Under the pieces are notes generated by a model. That model was not told the DNA's origin and ran no database searches. It worked only from the letters and a program-made list of their open reading frames with translations. Of a stretch of DNA of 64,000 nucleotides, positions 24,965-39,200 are shown in pieces. The DNA is from Cokeromyces recurvatus (lineage: Eukaryota; Mucoromycota; Mucoromycetes; Mucorales; Mucoraceae). The position numbers and the translations under genes were made by a program. The stretch lies in NCBI RefSeq assembly GCF_025118155.1, contig NW_026251393.1, positions 186,001-250,000 on the forward strand. The letters are read 5' to 3'. Numbering within the stretch: the first letter of the stretch is position 1; every line of letters begins with the position of its first letter.

Positions 24965-25913
24965 TCAAATAAAAGAGATATTAATAATAGAAGGAAGGAA
25001 AGAAAGAAAGAAAGAAAAGGTAAAAAAAAAGAAAAGAGGGAGAAGGAGGGGGGGGATATATACATGCTTTTTTTTTTTTTTCATATACACATACTAACCA
25101 TGTAGTAAAATTTTGATTTCTTCTTCCTTAATGTCAAATTTGACCAATCAAAAAAAAAAACATGGTTTTTCTTTTAATGTGATATCGAAAATGTGGGGGA
25201 AAAAAAAATAAAAAAAAAGGGAAAGGGATAAAAATATACCAAATGAGGAACTTTCCCACCCTTGGAACCAATCATTATCCGTGAAACTATAACAGCATAA
25301 TTGGCATGGTTATTATTTCCATTGCATAGATATTCTTTAATATGTGGACTATGTATATAAATATTAGTTGACTAGTTTTGATCATTTCATTATTACCAAA
25401 CTTTTAAACTAGAAAAAAAAAAAAGGAAAAAGCCAAAATGTATATTTGTACATCTATCTATTTTTTTTTTTTTTATTGTTTGAAACTTCAAAGTCGTGAT
25501 ACATTACAGCGAAAATCTATTAATACATATTATCTTTATCAATGCACCCATCCTCTTTTCGGGATGATGATTTACACGCGGGAGAAGAACGAAAAAAAAA
25601 AAAAATCCCTCTTCCGTCCGTTTATCGTGTGAAATAGGTGATACTAAACATCTTTTAAGAGCCTAGATTTTCTAGGACTTGATACGTGTTTGATGTTATT
25701 TTTATTTATTTATTTATTTTTATATATTTTTTTTTTAAGGAGATAGTAGATAGGCTTTCCTTAAACTATTCGGAATCTGTTAAATTCTTTGATAAAAGAT
25801 ATCGCGTGTAATGGTATATTATCATTCAAAACAAATGATGTAATGATTATTATATATATGTATATGTATTCATCGTTTAATATGAATACACTACTAAATA
25901 TTTTTTTTTCTTT
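24965..25913. other. Intergenic: upstream of proline dehydrogenase, downstream of the GCP gene
   Basis: AT-rich with a 25000-25060 purine tract (GGGAGAAGGAGGGGGGG) next to a long T-run. Short open frames at 25438-25632 and 25789-26064 are low-complexity and not considered genes. A pyrimidine stretch (CCCTCTTCCGTCCG, about 25607-25620) is the only GC-richer block. Confidence 0.4.
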
Positions 25914-28900
25914 TTATTTTCCATCAAGTCGAGTTAATAAATCTTTAACAAAGCTATCTAATCCATATTTTGCTTCATGTTTAGCATATAAATCATTAAA
26001 AATACTTATACGTGTACTATTTAAAATGTTTCTTAAACTTCCTGATCCTTTTGAATCGACTTGAATTAAAGCATTTATAAAGACACGTGAATAATGTTGA
26101 TATCGTTCAAATGCATGTCGACAAGTCGTGTTCAGCTTATTTTCTTGTTCAATTGTAGTTGGGCTATAATCATCAAGAACAAGACTAAAGGAAATAATGG
26201 AGTTGAATACAGGTAATAATTCGTGTAAGATTCGTATCTGACTTTGTTTTAAAAAACATTGATAAAGGATACGATCTAGGATATGTTCATGATAGTCTCG
26301 AAATGAATGAGGCTCCATAATGACAGATAAATAATCATTCCTATCATTTTCTTGAATATGTCGTAAAAATAATTTCCATGTATTATCAATAGCTGTAGTT
26401 TGAATATAGCCTTGAAAGGCAGTCATGAATTGATCCATTTGAAATCGATATCGGTATATTCTATCTCGTGTTTCAGATCGAAACCAAATTAGATTCTTTA
26501 ATCGTTCAAAGCTACGTTTTAGAACTGTCGTAACTCTTAATAATCTTAATAAAAATCTAAATATACGATTGTATTTATCTAGTACATGAGGCGTGATAAC
26601 TATATTTAAAGGATAACTAGCATTATAATTTAATTGTAAGAAATCAAGTGCTTCTACAGCTATAATATATATATATATATATACAGAGTGTGTTAGTTTA
26701 GATAGAGGATCATAAATAGAACCTATGTAAATACATATATATATATATATATCTTTATACATGTATACATTTATATATATATATACACACCTCGTGGATT
26801 CACCCAAGGGCTTTCTTTCGTCGTCTTACTTAGATGAAATGTAATTAAATTTTCTTCTTCTATTTCATTCTCTAATAATAAATCTCTTAAAGCTAAATGA
26901 AGATCAGATGCTCTGGGTGGCCAACAATCACCCATAAAGTCTAATCCAATTTTTCCTTCTTGTTTACTAAATAGAGTCGTCTTGAGCCCATTCACAAATG
27001 TACCATTACCAAATAAGAAGTATTGATATAGTAATGACAAATGGGATTCAAGTTTGAACTGAGTTAAAAAGGAGGACATGACTGATTCGTTTAAGATTGG
27101 ACACCATAACTGAATTGGTTTAAGATAGCTTTGGACTGTAATTACGTCTATAGTGGGTATAAAAAAGCCATGATGTTGATGTTGATGATACTTTATGATT
27201 TCATTCAATGTATTTAAAAAGTCACTTGATGGATTTGAATCCTTTTCAAGTAAAGGAAGTATTGGTATGTTTTCTATAGGGGTATGATTATCTTGTAAGG
27301 AAGGTAAAGAGATAGTAGATGGCTCCAAGGGATTTTGAACTGTATGGTTTCCCAAATTATATTCTTGCATGTATTGAATCACTTTTTCTAATTGATTAAA
27401 ATATCTAAATCAAAGATTATTATAAATAAGTGTATATATAATGTGACTATTATAAAATTCCTTACTTTTCACCTTCTGCACTTGTTAATATACATTTTAA
27501 AGAAATTGAATCATTTAATGCAAATAATGGGTGTTCTGGCTTAGTTCTTTGTAATATTCGTGCAGAGACTCCTGATCGAAATAGATATTCAGCAAGCTCC
27601 TTATCAATAAAGTAAGGTAAAGTTCTATCTGTTGGATATATCTAGTATATATAAATACAATAAATAAAGTTAAACTATTTATAATATACATATATAGAGT
27701 GGTACCTGAAATGTATCTTGTTTAGAATTTATATCTATAAAAAACTCATGATAAGGGTCTTTGTTCTCTCCTGTAGATTGACATAGATATAACCATTTAC
27801 TAAGCATAGTCAAATAAGGTATACTTGTATGTGCTAATATGGCCAAACAAATATCTCGATATAAAGCAAGATGTCCATTGAATGAAAGATCTATTCTTTT
27901 GATTTCATCGTAAAGCAAATTCAATAATGCAGCTCCAAAGGGAATTTGGAAATGTTCTTGATGAATCCTAAAAAGTCGACATAATCTTTGGACAATCATA
28001 GATAAGGGCTGAATAGATTGATGTAATCTTAAAATTGTCATGTTAGGTAATAATAGAACATCCAAGATCAAATGTTGTAGATAAAGATGTAGTTCAGTTA
28101 AACAGCAACCAAATGCTATCCCTGTAAGTCCATACTCTGATGCATTCTCTTGGCATTGTTGAGCCACATATTCTAAGGCTCTTAATTGTGAACTAAATAA
28201 AAGTACATCTTGAAGAATAGAGTCTAGAGCATTTGGACTAACACCTAGAATACGAACATGAGGCTCACGTTGCTTAAGCATCAAATCTTTATCCCAATAA
28301 AAATAAATCGAGGGCAATCCTGCAAGAGCTTGTAAAAGTCCCTTCACAAGATCTGATTCATAAACAACAACACTCGTATTTTCTTTTAATAAAGATCGAA
28401 CCACTGTCTCTGAAAAGCTTAAAGGAGCTTCAGTAATAAATGGTGTTCCAATATTTCTTTGAGCAAGTTCTCTCTGTGCGTAAGAAGGATAGTGAGGATT
28501 TTGTGTATCCCAAGACAAAGTATTAAATGTAGTTGGTATAGATAGTTGTTGAGTCCAAATATCTTCTTCTTCTGTATCATCACCCTGCTGAAAGGATATG
28601 TCTGTTGTTGTTGTTGTTGATGATGATGATGATGCATTTGAATTAACTGAATGTTCATTCGCAAGGTTAAGGAAATCAAATGGTTCGCTAGATAATGGCT
28701 TCAAGCGTAATTGATCCTCTTTCCAATCAGAATCTACAAGAATACAATATAAATATATTAAAAAAGTAAAGCATAAATTAATCTCTCTTTTATAATTTAG
28801 AATTACTGTTGTTATTTTTTTCACGCCATTCTGTAAAATTAAAACTGTCTGGATTCTCTAAATTGAACTGAAACATTGAATCACATTCACAAATAAAATA

Positions 28901-28957
28901 ATGAATAAAATGAACAAATGATAAAACAATAGATTTACAGTTTATTGAAAGTCGCAT
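25914..28957 (-). CDS. Gamma-tubulin complex component, GCP5/GCP6 type
   Basis: GCP proteins build the gamma-tubulin ring that nucleates microtubules at the spindle pole body. Exons in phase: 28807-28957 (first), 27706-28733, 27466-27641, 26791-27404, 25914-26659, about 904 residues. The C-terminal GRIP2 signature is clear: LQLNYNASYPLNIVITPHVLDKYNRIFRFLL followed by LKRSFERLKNL (split here for length). Upstream sit GRIP1-like helices with QVPLYI..P-type contacts (HEFFIDINSKQDTFQ) and LTGIAFGCCLTELHLYLQ. The length and divergence fit the non-core GCP5/GCP6 group (Mod21/Alp16 in fission yeast) rather than GCP2/3. The start is uncertain: Met at 28957 or a later in-frame Met at 28876. Confidence 0.82.
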
Positions 28958-29149
28958 TATTTAATTTTTTTTTTATATGTGTTTATAAATGTAAAAACAA
29001 AGTCACATTCAGGTTCAATGTATTAAAGCAGTTAAAAAAAAAACAGATAGACATATATTAATATACAAACAAAACAAAAATAATATATAAAATACAAGAA
29101 TATAAATAATAAGAATAAACAAAGTTTTCTTTTTTTTTTTCTCTTTTTG

Positions 29150-29986
29150 TTAATCATCATCTTCGTCCTCGTCTTCTTCATCCTCATCCTCATCGTCATC
29201 ATCGTCAGAAACTATTAAAGGTCCTCTTGCTAAATCAGAAATGATTTGCTTTCGCCATCTTTCTGTTCTGTCACGTAATCGAAGCAATTTATTTATTTGA
29301 TTATTCTGTTTATAGCATTGCCTTTCAAGTTGAGATATTTGAGCCTTTAAACGATCCATTTCATGTTTCATCAAAGTCATTTTTAATTCATTATTTTTAC
29401 AGTTTGAACAAGAAGGGGACTGCTGTTGCGGTGAATCAGTCGTGTTGGGTATTATTGGTGATGATATTTGTTTATCTTTTACAACTGCTAATTTTGGTGA
29501 AGGCAACATGATTCTTGTAGGTGAACTTGGTGAAGAAGCCGATGATGCTAATTCATCCTCTTCATCATCTATTTCCACTTCCTCTTGCTCTTCCTCATCC
29601 TCATTCTCGTCCTCTTCCTCTTCTTCTTGTTCTTCTTCTTCCTCTTCTCCTTTTTCTTCTTCTGCTACTATTACCATTTCTTCTCCTTTATCTTCTTTTC
29701 CTCCTTCTCCTCCTCCTACATGCGTCTCCTCTTCTTCATCCTTTTGAATCCTATTTTCATGATCATCCTCCACTTTATCTAGATATTTTTGACGCTTTTT
29801 ATCATTGAACTCATTCTCACTTCCAGTATCACTATCATGACTAGATCTTAAAAACTTTTGAGCATTTTCAATCATTTGAATACTATTTTGACTATGATCT
29901 CTCATTCGTTTTCGACTCCCTGCTAATAAAATAGGAATACGACGATCTTCATCCTCTACTTCTTCTATATCCTCTTCATCGTCCGA

Positions 29987-30024
<38 letters not shown>

Positions 30025-31333
30025 CAGCCATGGTTGTCAACGTCATATTCTTTTTCCTTTTTTTGTAATTTCCAATCAATAGACAGTATGAGTATTTATT
30101 ATCTGGTGCAAAATACTGATATTCATTACCGAGCAAATAATCGAAATAACAGTCTATTTTATACTTATGCATCCATCGTTTCACTCTTTGAGCAAATTGA
30201 GGCCTTCCTGCCATATCTGCCAAACCCAATTGACCTACCAATTGAGACCAATTTTTTATCTATTTTTTTTTTTTATTGAATGTATATTTTATAGAGGTAG
30301 AAGAATGGAGTTAACCAACAAACCCCATCTTTATAATTGCTTCTTTTTATATATATTTATATACCTCCTTTTGATGTAATTTTAAAACAAGTTGATAGAC
30401 ATCCCAAGTTGTATAGCATAGATCACCAGTCTTGGGTACCGAATTAAATTTTCTTTTCGCATAGACTAAACTTTCTATATCATCGCTAATATAATTTGGA
30501 TCATGTCTTGTGACGAATTGAATATATCCTTCCTCAATATTTTCGGCAGTGACATTCTCTCCAGTAATTTTCCCTTTTGTCAATGAATGATGATTGGTAT
30601 TTAAAGAAGTAGGAGTCGATTCATTATTAGCTATTATTTCAGTTTTAGACGTTGTTGTTGTTGCTGCTGCTGCTGCTGCTGCCGCGGCCGCCGCCTCTGC
30701 CGCCACTTTAATAGCTACTTGCGCTGCTTTATTGATCAAGTTTTGATTTTCATGTTTAGGATTAGCAACCGGAAATAATACCTGAGTGGATGAGTCAGAT
30801 TGAAATTTATGAAAAATAGGCCGGTATTGATGAGGAGGATTCGTAGTCGTGGACTCAGTATTGTCCTGCGAAAACTGTGTTTGTTTTAAAAGAGGTTGTT
30901 GAACGGTATTTTCTGGTGGGTTGGGTGAAATAGAGTCGATGATTGAATTATTATCATTCAGGAAAAGATGATTATTCATCCAATCAGTCTATGAATAAAC
31001 AATTAGTTTATTTAAATTAAACAGAAGAGGAGAGTTTCTTTTTTCTTTTTTTTTCTCTCTTTTATGTCTATATCAAAGCTTTTTATTTTTCATTTTTCAT
31101 TTTTCATTTTTTTATTTTTTTATTTTGTTTACATTAGGTAGTGAAAATAAAAAGGATGGATCTTGTCTTGTTAAAAATACATTGGAAGGGGATGAAGAAG
31201 GATCAATAAGTGTTTGCTGAAAGAGAGTGTTATTGTCATGATGAGTGGAAGTGGATGTTGAATTAGCATTCGTTGTTGTCAAGTTTTTAGTATCTCCTGT
31301 AGTTGTTCTATGAACAAGATCAGACAAGTTCAT
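29150..31333 (-). CDS. ARS-binding protein 2 (Abp2) domain protein
   Basis: Three exons in phase: 31133-31333, 30365-30988, 29150-30259 (644 residues). The conserved block, about residues 220-320, runs VTAENIEEGYIQFVTRHDPN, DVYQLVLKLHQKEIKNWSQL, and QRVKRWMHKYKIDCYFDYLLG; this matches the ARS_binding_2 family, named after the fission-yeast Abp2 protein that binds replication origins. The N terminus is Ser/Thr/Asn-rich. Homopolymer runs flank the domain: 11-12 Ala, 12 His, and a long Glu/Asp stretch, then a short coiled coil (LKAQISQLERQCYKQNNQI) and an all-acidic C terminus. Whether it acts at origins or in transcription here cannot be told. Confidence 0.85.
29988..30023. repeat. (ATG)n microsatellite encoding poly-His
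   Basis: Twelve ATG/CAT units, read on the minus strand as CAT codons, giving the 12-His run in the Abp2-domain protein. A (CTG)n block at 30660-30690 encodes the poly-Ala run in the same gene. Confidence 0.9.
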
Positions 31334-32399
31334 ATCTCTCTTTTAAATATTAAAATAATAATAATAATAAAAAAATAAAAAGAATGATTTTTCTTCTAAA
31401 AAAATAAAAAAAAAAAAAAAAATAAAAAATATATGTGTATTTATGTATGTATATAAATATATAAAAGAAAGAATAGTAGAATGGCTTTATTTATAGATAA
31501 ACCAGCAACACTTACTACATTTCAATACATATAAATATGTGTATTTTTATATATATATAAAAAAAAAAAAAAAAGGAGAAAGAAAGAAAATGATAATTTC
31601 TTCTTGTCAACTACTATTTTATATTTGATTACAGAGGCATATTGATATTTGCTCCAAATGTCAATCATCATGAATTTATTTCATTATATAAAGTATGTAA
31701 CTATAAAACATTCTCCTCCTCTGCTCTTTTTACATAAATGAAATATAAAAAAGTATCCATGTTCATAATACGCATTGAATCTACTACAACAAAATTAAAG
31801 AGTATCCAAGGATGCACTTTGAGTCTATAAAGTCTATTGAAAAAAAAAAAAAAAAAAAAAAAGAAAGACATGTTGCTGACTTTTTTTTTTTTTTTTTTTC
31901 TACAAGAAAAGTGAGTGGTGTTTGTATGCAGAAAACACTAGAGTTAAAAGCGAAGGAGAAGAGAAAAAGAAACATGGAACATGATGTTTTTCGTAAATTA
32001 GCATGTCTAATTGAAAGCTAAAAGTACGTAATGATCCCTTCAGAATAGATTCTCTTTACTCTAATTAATTGTCTTTCTCTCTTTTTCTTAATCAAGTCAA
32101 CGTTTTTAATTGTTGCTTGTTGCATGGTGTCGTTTTTGAACAACAAACGTGTATATTGAGGAAACAAATGGTTGGGTGGGGGGGAAAAAAGGGAATTACA
32201 TACACCATTTCTATTATTATAGTTATTAGTATTACAACATTACAATTAGAATGTAATTTTATTAAAATAATATGAATGTAGACAAATGTATATAAATAAG
32301 CAAAAGAAATCATAATGTTTCGTTATGTACACATGTAAAAATAAAAAATAAATAAAAAAAAATAAATAATAATAAAAAAAACCAAAATACTTTTTTTTT

Positions 32400-32441
<42 letters not shown>

Positions 32442-32447
32442 CTCTTT
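31334..32447. other. Intergenic, AT-rich, no gene recognised
   Basis: Upstream of the Abp2-domain gene and downstream of the CSC1 gene. It contains long A and T tracts (31396-31420, 31838-31862, 31881-31899, 32391-32441). All short open frames here are low-complexity and without domain signatures. No RNA gene was seen. Confidence 0.5.
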
Positions 32448-35400
32448 TTACATGATAGTAATAGCTTCAGCAAAATTAAAACTATCGACCCAAACACGAA
32501 CAAAATCATTTATATCGGATTCTTGTCGATTGATAGACGAAAGACCACCTGGCATACCTTGATCGTCATGAATGATACTTTGCTCATCAATCGTAATACT
32601 ACCTTTCCCTTTATCGTTACGTACAACAGCAGCTCCTCTACTGGTGGCCTCGATACCGATCAACTTGAGCTCCTGTATTTCCTTTTGAGTGATTCCGAGA
32701 TCATCCTCAGGGATCCAGATGGTGGGACAAGGTGTATAAACAGAGGGGTGCAAGTAAGTTTCGACATCATACAAGGATTTAGCGGTATGAATGATACGAT
32801 CCTGATCCCTTTGAATATCCGGAAGGCTCTTTTGCTTTTCATGATAAAGTCGTTTTAACAATTGTTGATGAGCATGATGGCCTTCAGTCTGTGTAGGTGA
32901 ATGAATAGAACTATGAGTAGGTAACTTTGAAAGATGATGATGATGACGACGATGTTTAAGACGAGAGCCTGTGCTATCTTCTTCTTCTTCTTCCTCGGCA
33001 GTATCAACAGCAGGGGAAGACAAATCATCCGAGATAGAATCTTCTTTCATATGATCAGGTGCCTTTTGATCATGATGTTCCACTTCCTCTTTAGATACAT
33101 GAACTATGTTGTGTTTGAGCAATCTACTCTCGTCCCTTTTAACCTGTCCTTTGTGATGATCTACAGCAGGATCACTAAAGTCAGAGATAGGTAAATATTT
33201 CAATAAAGGTTTGAATGCACGATCATAGTAATAGAGAACAAAGCAAGTCAGAATCAAGGTCACGATCATCAATCCTAATTGACCACGAGCTCCAGATCGA
33301 ATAGCAAAGAGGCCGACCAAGGTCAATTGTGAAATAATTAAGCCAATGTAGATGTGACGAATGGCTCTTGGAAAATGACGTCCAGCTGTTTCATGGTTGA
33401 TTTCATAGACATATAAAAATTGATAGAGATGGACAAAGTACTGGAGTATAAAGAAAAGGCAAACGAAGGGTAAGATGAGAGGAGAGATGACACCGTATTC
33501 AAGGCCTAGAATAAAAATGACAGTTTGACTAGGGATGAGGGTACCAAGATTGACGGTAAGACAGGATATTTTGGCATTGTACAGATCACGAGGAGTTGTG
33601 TTAAAGAATGGTTTCACATAAGATAATAAGAAAGGTACGACTTGAACCATACTTTGACCAGATTGATTTGTGGATTGAAGCATAACAAAGGTAATAAAGA
33701 AAGTAGATGCCTTGGGTAAGTTGGTTGATAAAACGTTGATGATTTCAAAAGGATTATGAACGAAATTATTCAGTTTATCTACTATGGTCATAAAGCCACC
33801 TGACAATGTAGAGACAAGCACGACATCTACCAATTGAAAGAAGAAAAACTTATGAAGAAGGGAGAGTTGAACAAAAGATCTTTGAGGAATGCCTTCATTT
33901 TTCGAAAGGATAGTAAAGATGATAGGAACTAAAGAAATCAAGATAGATAAGAAAACAGCGGGAAGGATACCTTGAATGATACCAACGGCAGTAGGGCCCA
34001 TATTATTAATTGCATTTAGAAAAGGCAAAGCTTTAGCTAATGTATCAATGTTGGCAATTGCTTGAACAAAGACAACTAGAAAGAAAGAAAGAAATCAGAC
34101 AGACAGACAAATAGATAGATAAATAGTCAGTCAGTCAGTCAGTCAGTTAGTTAGTCATTCGTCCTATCCTTATAATTATATATTTATTTATACCTGGTAT
34201 AGCCCAAAAGATAACAATGGCTGTGGTTAGAGTTAAACTAATCATTCGACGAATTAATCTTTCATATGAACCAATATTCATATTTTCCCAAATGATATCT
34301 GATGAAGTAATACCGATATAACGAGGAGCCATTTGCATGGATTCTTTATAGACCAACGTTTGAGCCGCCATATGAGCAGCAATTTGTTGATTAAATTCAA
34401 TAAAGGCCGATTTAACTTGAGAAAAATGAATTACATTTTCTTGTTTTTCAGCAATAGTATCATTGAGTTCCTTAATTTGATTATGATAAAAATGTAGACT
34501 ATCTACTTTATGACCAAAGAATGGTAATGGAATGGGCATAGAGCTTTCACGATGAGTAGGTCTGATTTTTGAAGGAATATCAGCATGTGTTAAACCTTGT
34601 TCATTTATTCTATTTGAATCACCTATTTTGATATGATATTTATAGGTAGCCAAAATAGCCTTGGTCAATTTTGCCTCTAAACTTAATGCGTACTTTTGAC
34701 GTTTCTGTACTAGATCCGGAAGATCATTTAATTGCCTAAACAAATCAAATTAAGACAAATTAAATTAAATTAAATCAAATTAAATCAAAAAAAAAAAAAA
34801 TCTTAGACTTCATTATGAATGTATACATTTATCAAAAAAAATAAAATAAAATAAAATAAACTAACCTATTCAGCCAAATTCGTCTAATGCCACCTGGAAA
34901 TTTATCAAACATTCTTTGTAAACTTTCTACATTATTGATTTCTTCTGGAATAGAAGGGATATAAACAGTGCGAGCAGCAACAGAATTTGCGTAATCCGAA
35001 CTTAAAAGGAAATGTCTTCTCAAGTTGATGTAATTTTTAGTTTCACGAAATGTGTAATACCAAACTAGAACTAGAATAGACTATTAAATCAATATGTTCA
35101 AATGTATAAACAAGTATATATTTACTGGATAAAATGATAGCTAACAAACAATGAGCCCAAGTTCTTCTATCTTCAGTCACATTGCCCATAGTTAAATAAT
35201 TTAAACCAGATAAATGACCTTGATTAATTGTGTTTACTGGAAATAAGATAGGGATAGCAAACAATGAATACAAAGAAAAGGTAACCATTCCCATTCTAAG
35301 AAATTTCAAGACCATATATCTATCAAGTCCCATTGATCTAATTAATTCTTCATCTTTTATTCTAACTAGTTTGAATATCCAGCTAAAATACCCTTTTGGT

Positions 35401-35730
35401 AGAGGTGGAGGTCTTTTCCTATATAAAGCCAAAAAAAAAAAAAAAAGATTTAGATATGCATACAAGTCATAATAATAATAATAAAGACTTACTCCTTTGG
35501 GACTGCATATGTTCTAGGAGAATAAGTTTGAGGACGAATCGGTCTTAAGATAAGGAAAGCACCAAAAAAGCCTATTGCCAATGCAGCATTAAACCATAAA
35601 GCCGAAATGAATGTACTTGCTGAATTATCATAACTATTCAAAAAAAAAAAAAATGAATTCGTATTTGAATCAGGAAATATAGACAAATTATAAAGTTTTA
35701 CTTCAATTGTTCAGATGCGGAATCACTCAT
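32448..35730 (-). CDS. CSC1/OSCA/TMEM63-family mechanosensitive cation channel
   Basis: Family members are calcium-permeable channels opened by osmotic or membrane stress. Six exons in phase: 35702-35730, 35493-35633, 35126-35418, 34866-35070, 34194-34735, 32448-34075 (945 residues). The order of parts fits: N-terminal membrane segment (FISALWFNAALAIGFFGAFL), two more before the cytosolic domain (MGLDRYMVLKFLRMG, then TWAHCLLAIILS), a cytosolic RNA-recognition-like part (ARTVYIPSIPEEIN...VQKRQKYALSLEAKL), then the pore module (TLAKALPFLNAINNMGPTA to HNPFEIINVLSTNLPKAS) and further segments. A long hydrophilic tail follows, with a (Glu)n-rich part and His-rich KHRRHHHHLSK. The tiny 29-bp first exon gives MSDSASEQL. 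Confidence 0.9.
34081..34165. repeat. Tetranucleotide repeats in a CSC1 intron
   Basis: Successive short arrays of GAAA, CAGA, TAGA and CAGT/TAGT units in the intron 34076-34193. The CAGT part is an exact run of about six units. It is a likely length-variable marker. Confidence 0.85.
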
Positions 35731-36285
35731 TATAAGGGTTATAATAGAACGTTACTTATTGCTGTATAAATGATATATACAACAAAATTAGAACTAATCA
35801 AATAAAATAATAATAATAATAATAATAATAGAGAAAAGAAAAAAGAAAAAAAAAAAAAAGGAAAAGAAAGCGATTTGTTAGCTCAATTAAAAAAAAAAAA
35901 AAAAAGAGGATTTTAATTTCCTTTTTTGTATTTATTGTATGACAACAGAAGTTTAATTTTTTTTTTTTTAATAATAATTCAAAATAAATAAATAAATAAA
36001 TAAATAAAAAAAAATAAATAAATAAAAAAAAAATAAATAATAAAAAAAAAAAAGATGTAATATTTCCGTCATAAAGGGAAACAAATAAAGTTTTATATAA
36101 TAAAACCCATTATTTAATAATAAATTTTTGTGACAATAAATATTTTACTACACATGCACATAATATAAAGATATTAATGATCTCTTTCTTTTTTATGATT
36201 CATGTGTAAATAAATTAAAATGAAACTGTTGTCGTCATCAAGACGAATGCCCACTTTTTTTTTTTTTTTTTTTTTTTTTTTGTTT
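35731..36285. other. Intergenic: CSC1 upstream / RhoGEF downstream
   Basis: About 550 bp of very AT-rich DNA, with (AAT)n at 35808-35830 and (AAAT)n arrays at 35983-36050, and a 26-bp T-run at 36256-36281. No gene. It must hold the CSC1 promoter and the 3' end of the RhoGEF gene. Confidence 0.5.
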
Positions 36286-39200
36286 TTAAATGGATTTTAA
36301 TTCATTATCTAATAATTCATATTTAGTAACTAATTGTTTCCATTGTTGTTGCATTTCATCTTCAAAACCTACTATTGGTTTTAATAAGATAGAATTTAAA
36401 CCATCATGATTAGGTGGTGTTGGTACTGGTGTAGGTAAGCCAGGTGAAGATACGGGTGAAATAACCACTTGATTTAAATCTTCCTTCACTTTTTTTGACT
36501 ATTAAAATAATATTCATTAATAAAAAAAAAAATTATCATGTTATATTTTTACCTTTTTAACATCTAGTGTCATATAATTAATTTCCTCTTCTTCTTCTTC
36601 TTCAAAGTCCTCAATCATACTGAATGTACTTTTTGTACTTGTATTACTGCCCAAAGAAGAAATTGTAGTGTCTCTATTCTTCTTAAATTGCTGAGGTTTG
36701 TTATTATTTACAAGGGCTGGTAAAATAGAGTTCTATTACTTTTATAAATAAGTATCCTTCATTCTTGTCTATAAATAGTATATACCTTATCAGTGGTTAT
36801 GTTGGATTGCTCTTCTGTAGCATTCATGTGAGATAATTGATATGAGGAAGCAGTTGACCAAAATGAGGAAGCCAAGGTAGTTACAGATGGACTATGATGT
36901 CGATATGTATCATTTTGAGATGAAGATGTACAACTACTACTTCCACTCCAAGAATAATGAACAGGGACACATTTCGGAGAAATAATAGATTGAGAAGATC
37001 TTGAAGTCTTTACTAGCATTTTTGAAGGAGATACAGATCTTGATCTATCATTGTTGGTATGAAATAATTTTCCAATAGTGGGTATACTTGAAGTTCTTGA
37101 TAAAGATTTACTCTTTGATCGATGACTACTTCTACGATTTATAATAGAATGATTTGCTGCTTGTTGAATTTTAAGGATAGATTGTGTTACATAGTCTTGA
37201 GATCTTTTCAAACATTGATTCAAATAAATTACTAGTAAATAAAAATAAATGAGTAAATAATATGTATATAATATGTATATAATATATATAGATATATAGC
37301 TATATAACTCTATAATATATATAACTATACAACTATATAACTATACAACTATACAACTATATACATAAACGTGTTAAATAGATACTCACAATTGTTCCAA
37401 AAGATACTCTCAAAATCAATTGTTTGCTCATTTGATTTATTTCCTATAGACGTTGGAAATGGAGTTCGAGTACAAATATTAAATCTAAATCCTTTCATTT
37501 CTTCTGGTTGTATAAGACCTACTATCCAAGGATTATAAAGAGAAGATCGCGTCGAAAATAGATCTTCAGGTTCAATTATTAAATCATTTTCCATATAAAC
37601 AATCGTACAATCATTTTTATATCTTGCTTTTGTATAACTCTCTTGACTGTAAATATTACAATAAATAGGTACTCCATTCCAAGTTCTATAATAAGCTTTA
37701 TCTTCTGTATCATATCTTTTCATCAGTGCCCTTGTCTTTTGAAATTCTTCTCTAAACTTCATCATCCTTTCAATATAATCTGTCCTCTTTGACTTTGACA
37801 TTGAATATTCATCTCGTGTGGGTATGACGGTAAATAGCCGTGGTCCTTTATAAAAGTATTTTTCATGTGTTGTAATATTAGATACTTCATCTCTTGCTAA
37901 TTCTTGGGCTGATGTAGTGGATAAAATAAAAGATCCTGGGCGTTCTATCAAGTAGAGAGTTAAAAATTGTGTGTCAATGTATAACAATAGATATCATTAC
38001 CTGGAACACCTTCAAATAATTCTATACTTTCAATATCTGCCCAACCTTTAAATTTCATTAGATGTTTATCCATTTTATAAGGATGATGATTGGATGAAAA
38101 TAATAAAGATGTACTAGAACTGTGTGTTGGAGAAATAACATGTGTATTATTATTATTGTTTAATATGTGTTCAAGATTAATTTCTTTTGCATCTAATGAG
38201 GAACGACTGGCTACTAAAATTTTATCTGTAAATAAAAAGATAGACACTGCTCTAGTCGGTTTATTTGTCACACGATGAATTTCAATAGCATCTAAATGAG
38301 CGATTATAGATCGTTTTTGACTAATTAAAGAACACTAATAAATACTTCTATTAGCCACCCCTTTTTTTTCTTTTTTTTTTCCTATTTTTCCTTTTTTTTT
38401 TTCCTTTTTTCCCCTTCTTTTGTTCTTCTTTATCACAAGCATATTCTCCCTCTTCATATATATATATATATATAAAATACATCTGTTACTTACAGGACAA
38501 TCTTTAATAGAATGATGTAAATTTAAAAGTTTATATACTATTTTAGTTTCATTATCATCAGCCATGGTTGCAATTTCACTCGCTTTTTCACATGCTGCTT
38601 TTAAACCTCGGAATTCAGGATGCTCTTCCGGTGTCAACTGAAGAATATCTCTCAACATCATTGAATATCGACTAATACGTTGAACTGGTTCTACAAGAAT
38701 ATCTTGTAATCTTTTTCTTTTAAATTCGGGTACTTCTTTTACTTTGGATATAAATCGTTTATAATTTTGATTTGTTTTATATTCGTTGGCATGCAATTTT
38801 TGTGCTTCTGCTTGTTCTAATAAATATTTTCGATAACATTCAAATTTATTAATCTAAGAAAAAAAAAAAAAATGGGTTGGAATTTTAAATCACTCTTTTT
38901 TTTTTTTAATTCATAATCATCTTCCTTACATGCTTTTTACATAAATCACCAAAATTGGAACTCTTCTTCATAGTTAATAAATCAGATAAAAAATCACGGT
39001 TGACTTGCATAATTTGATCAATATTTAAGAATATTTTTTGACATTTAAATGTATTCAAGATGCTATTCTTTTGATGCATATTAATTCGAAGTGGATTGAC
39101 TACATATTTTACAACTGTCTTTAAGGTATCAACATAAGATTGTTCTGTTTTTATAAATTCTTGTATACGAAATTGTCTCTTTTCATCATTTCTTTCAAAC

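Noticed and set aside
29442..29808. Plus-strand Ser- or Leu-rich open frames
   Set aside because: They are antisense shadows of the Glu/Asp-rich codons of the ABP2-domain gene.
32523..33194. Plus-strand open frames opposite CSC1
   Set aside because: Antisense to the C-terminal tail and membrane segments of a clear gene; no signal of their own.
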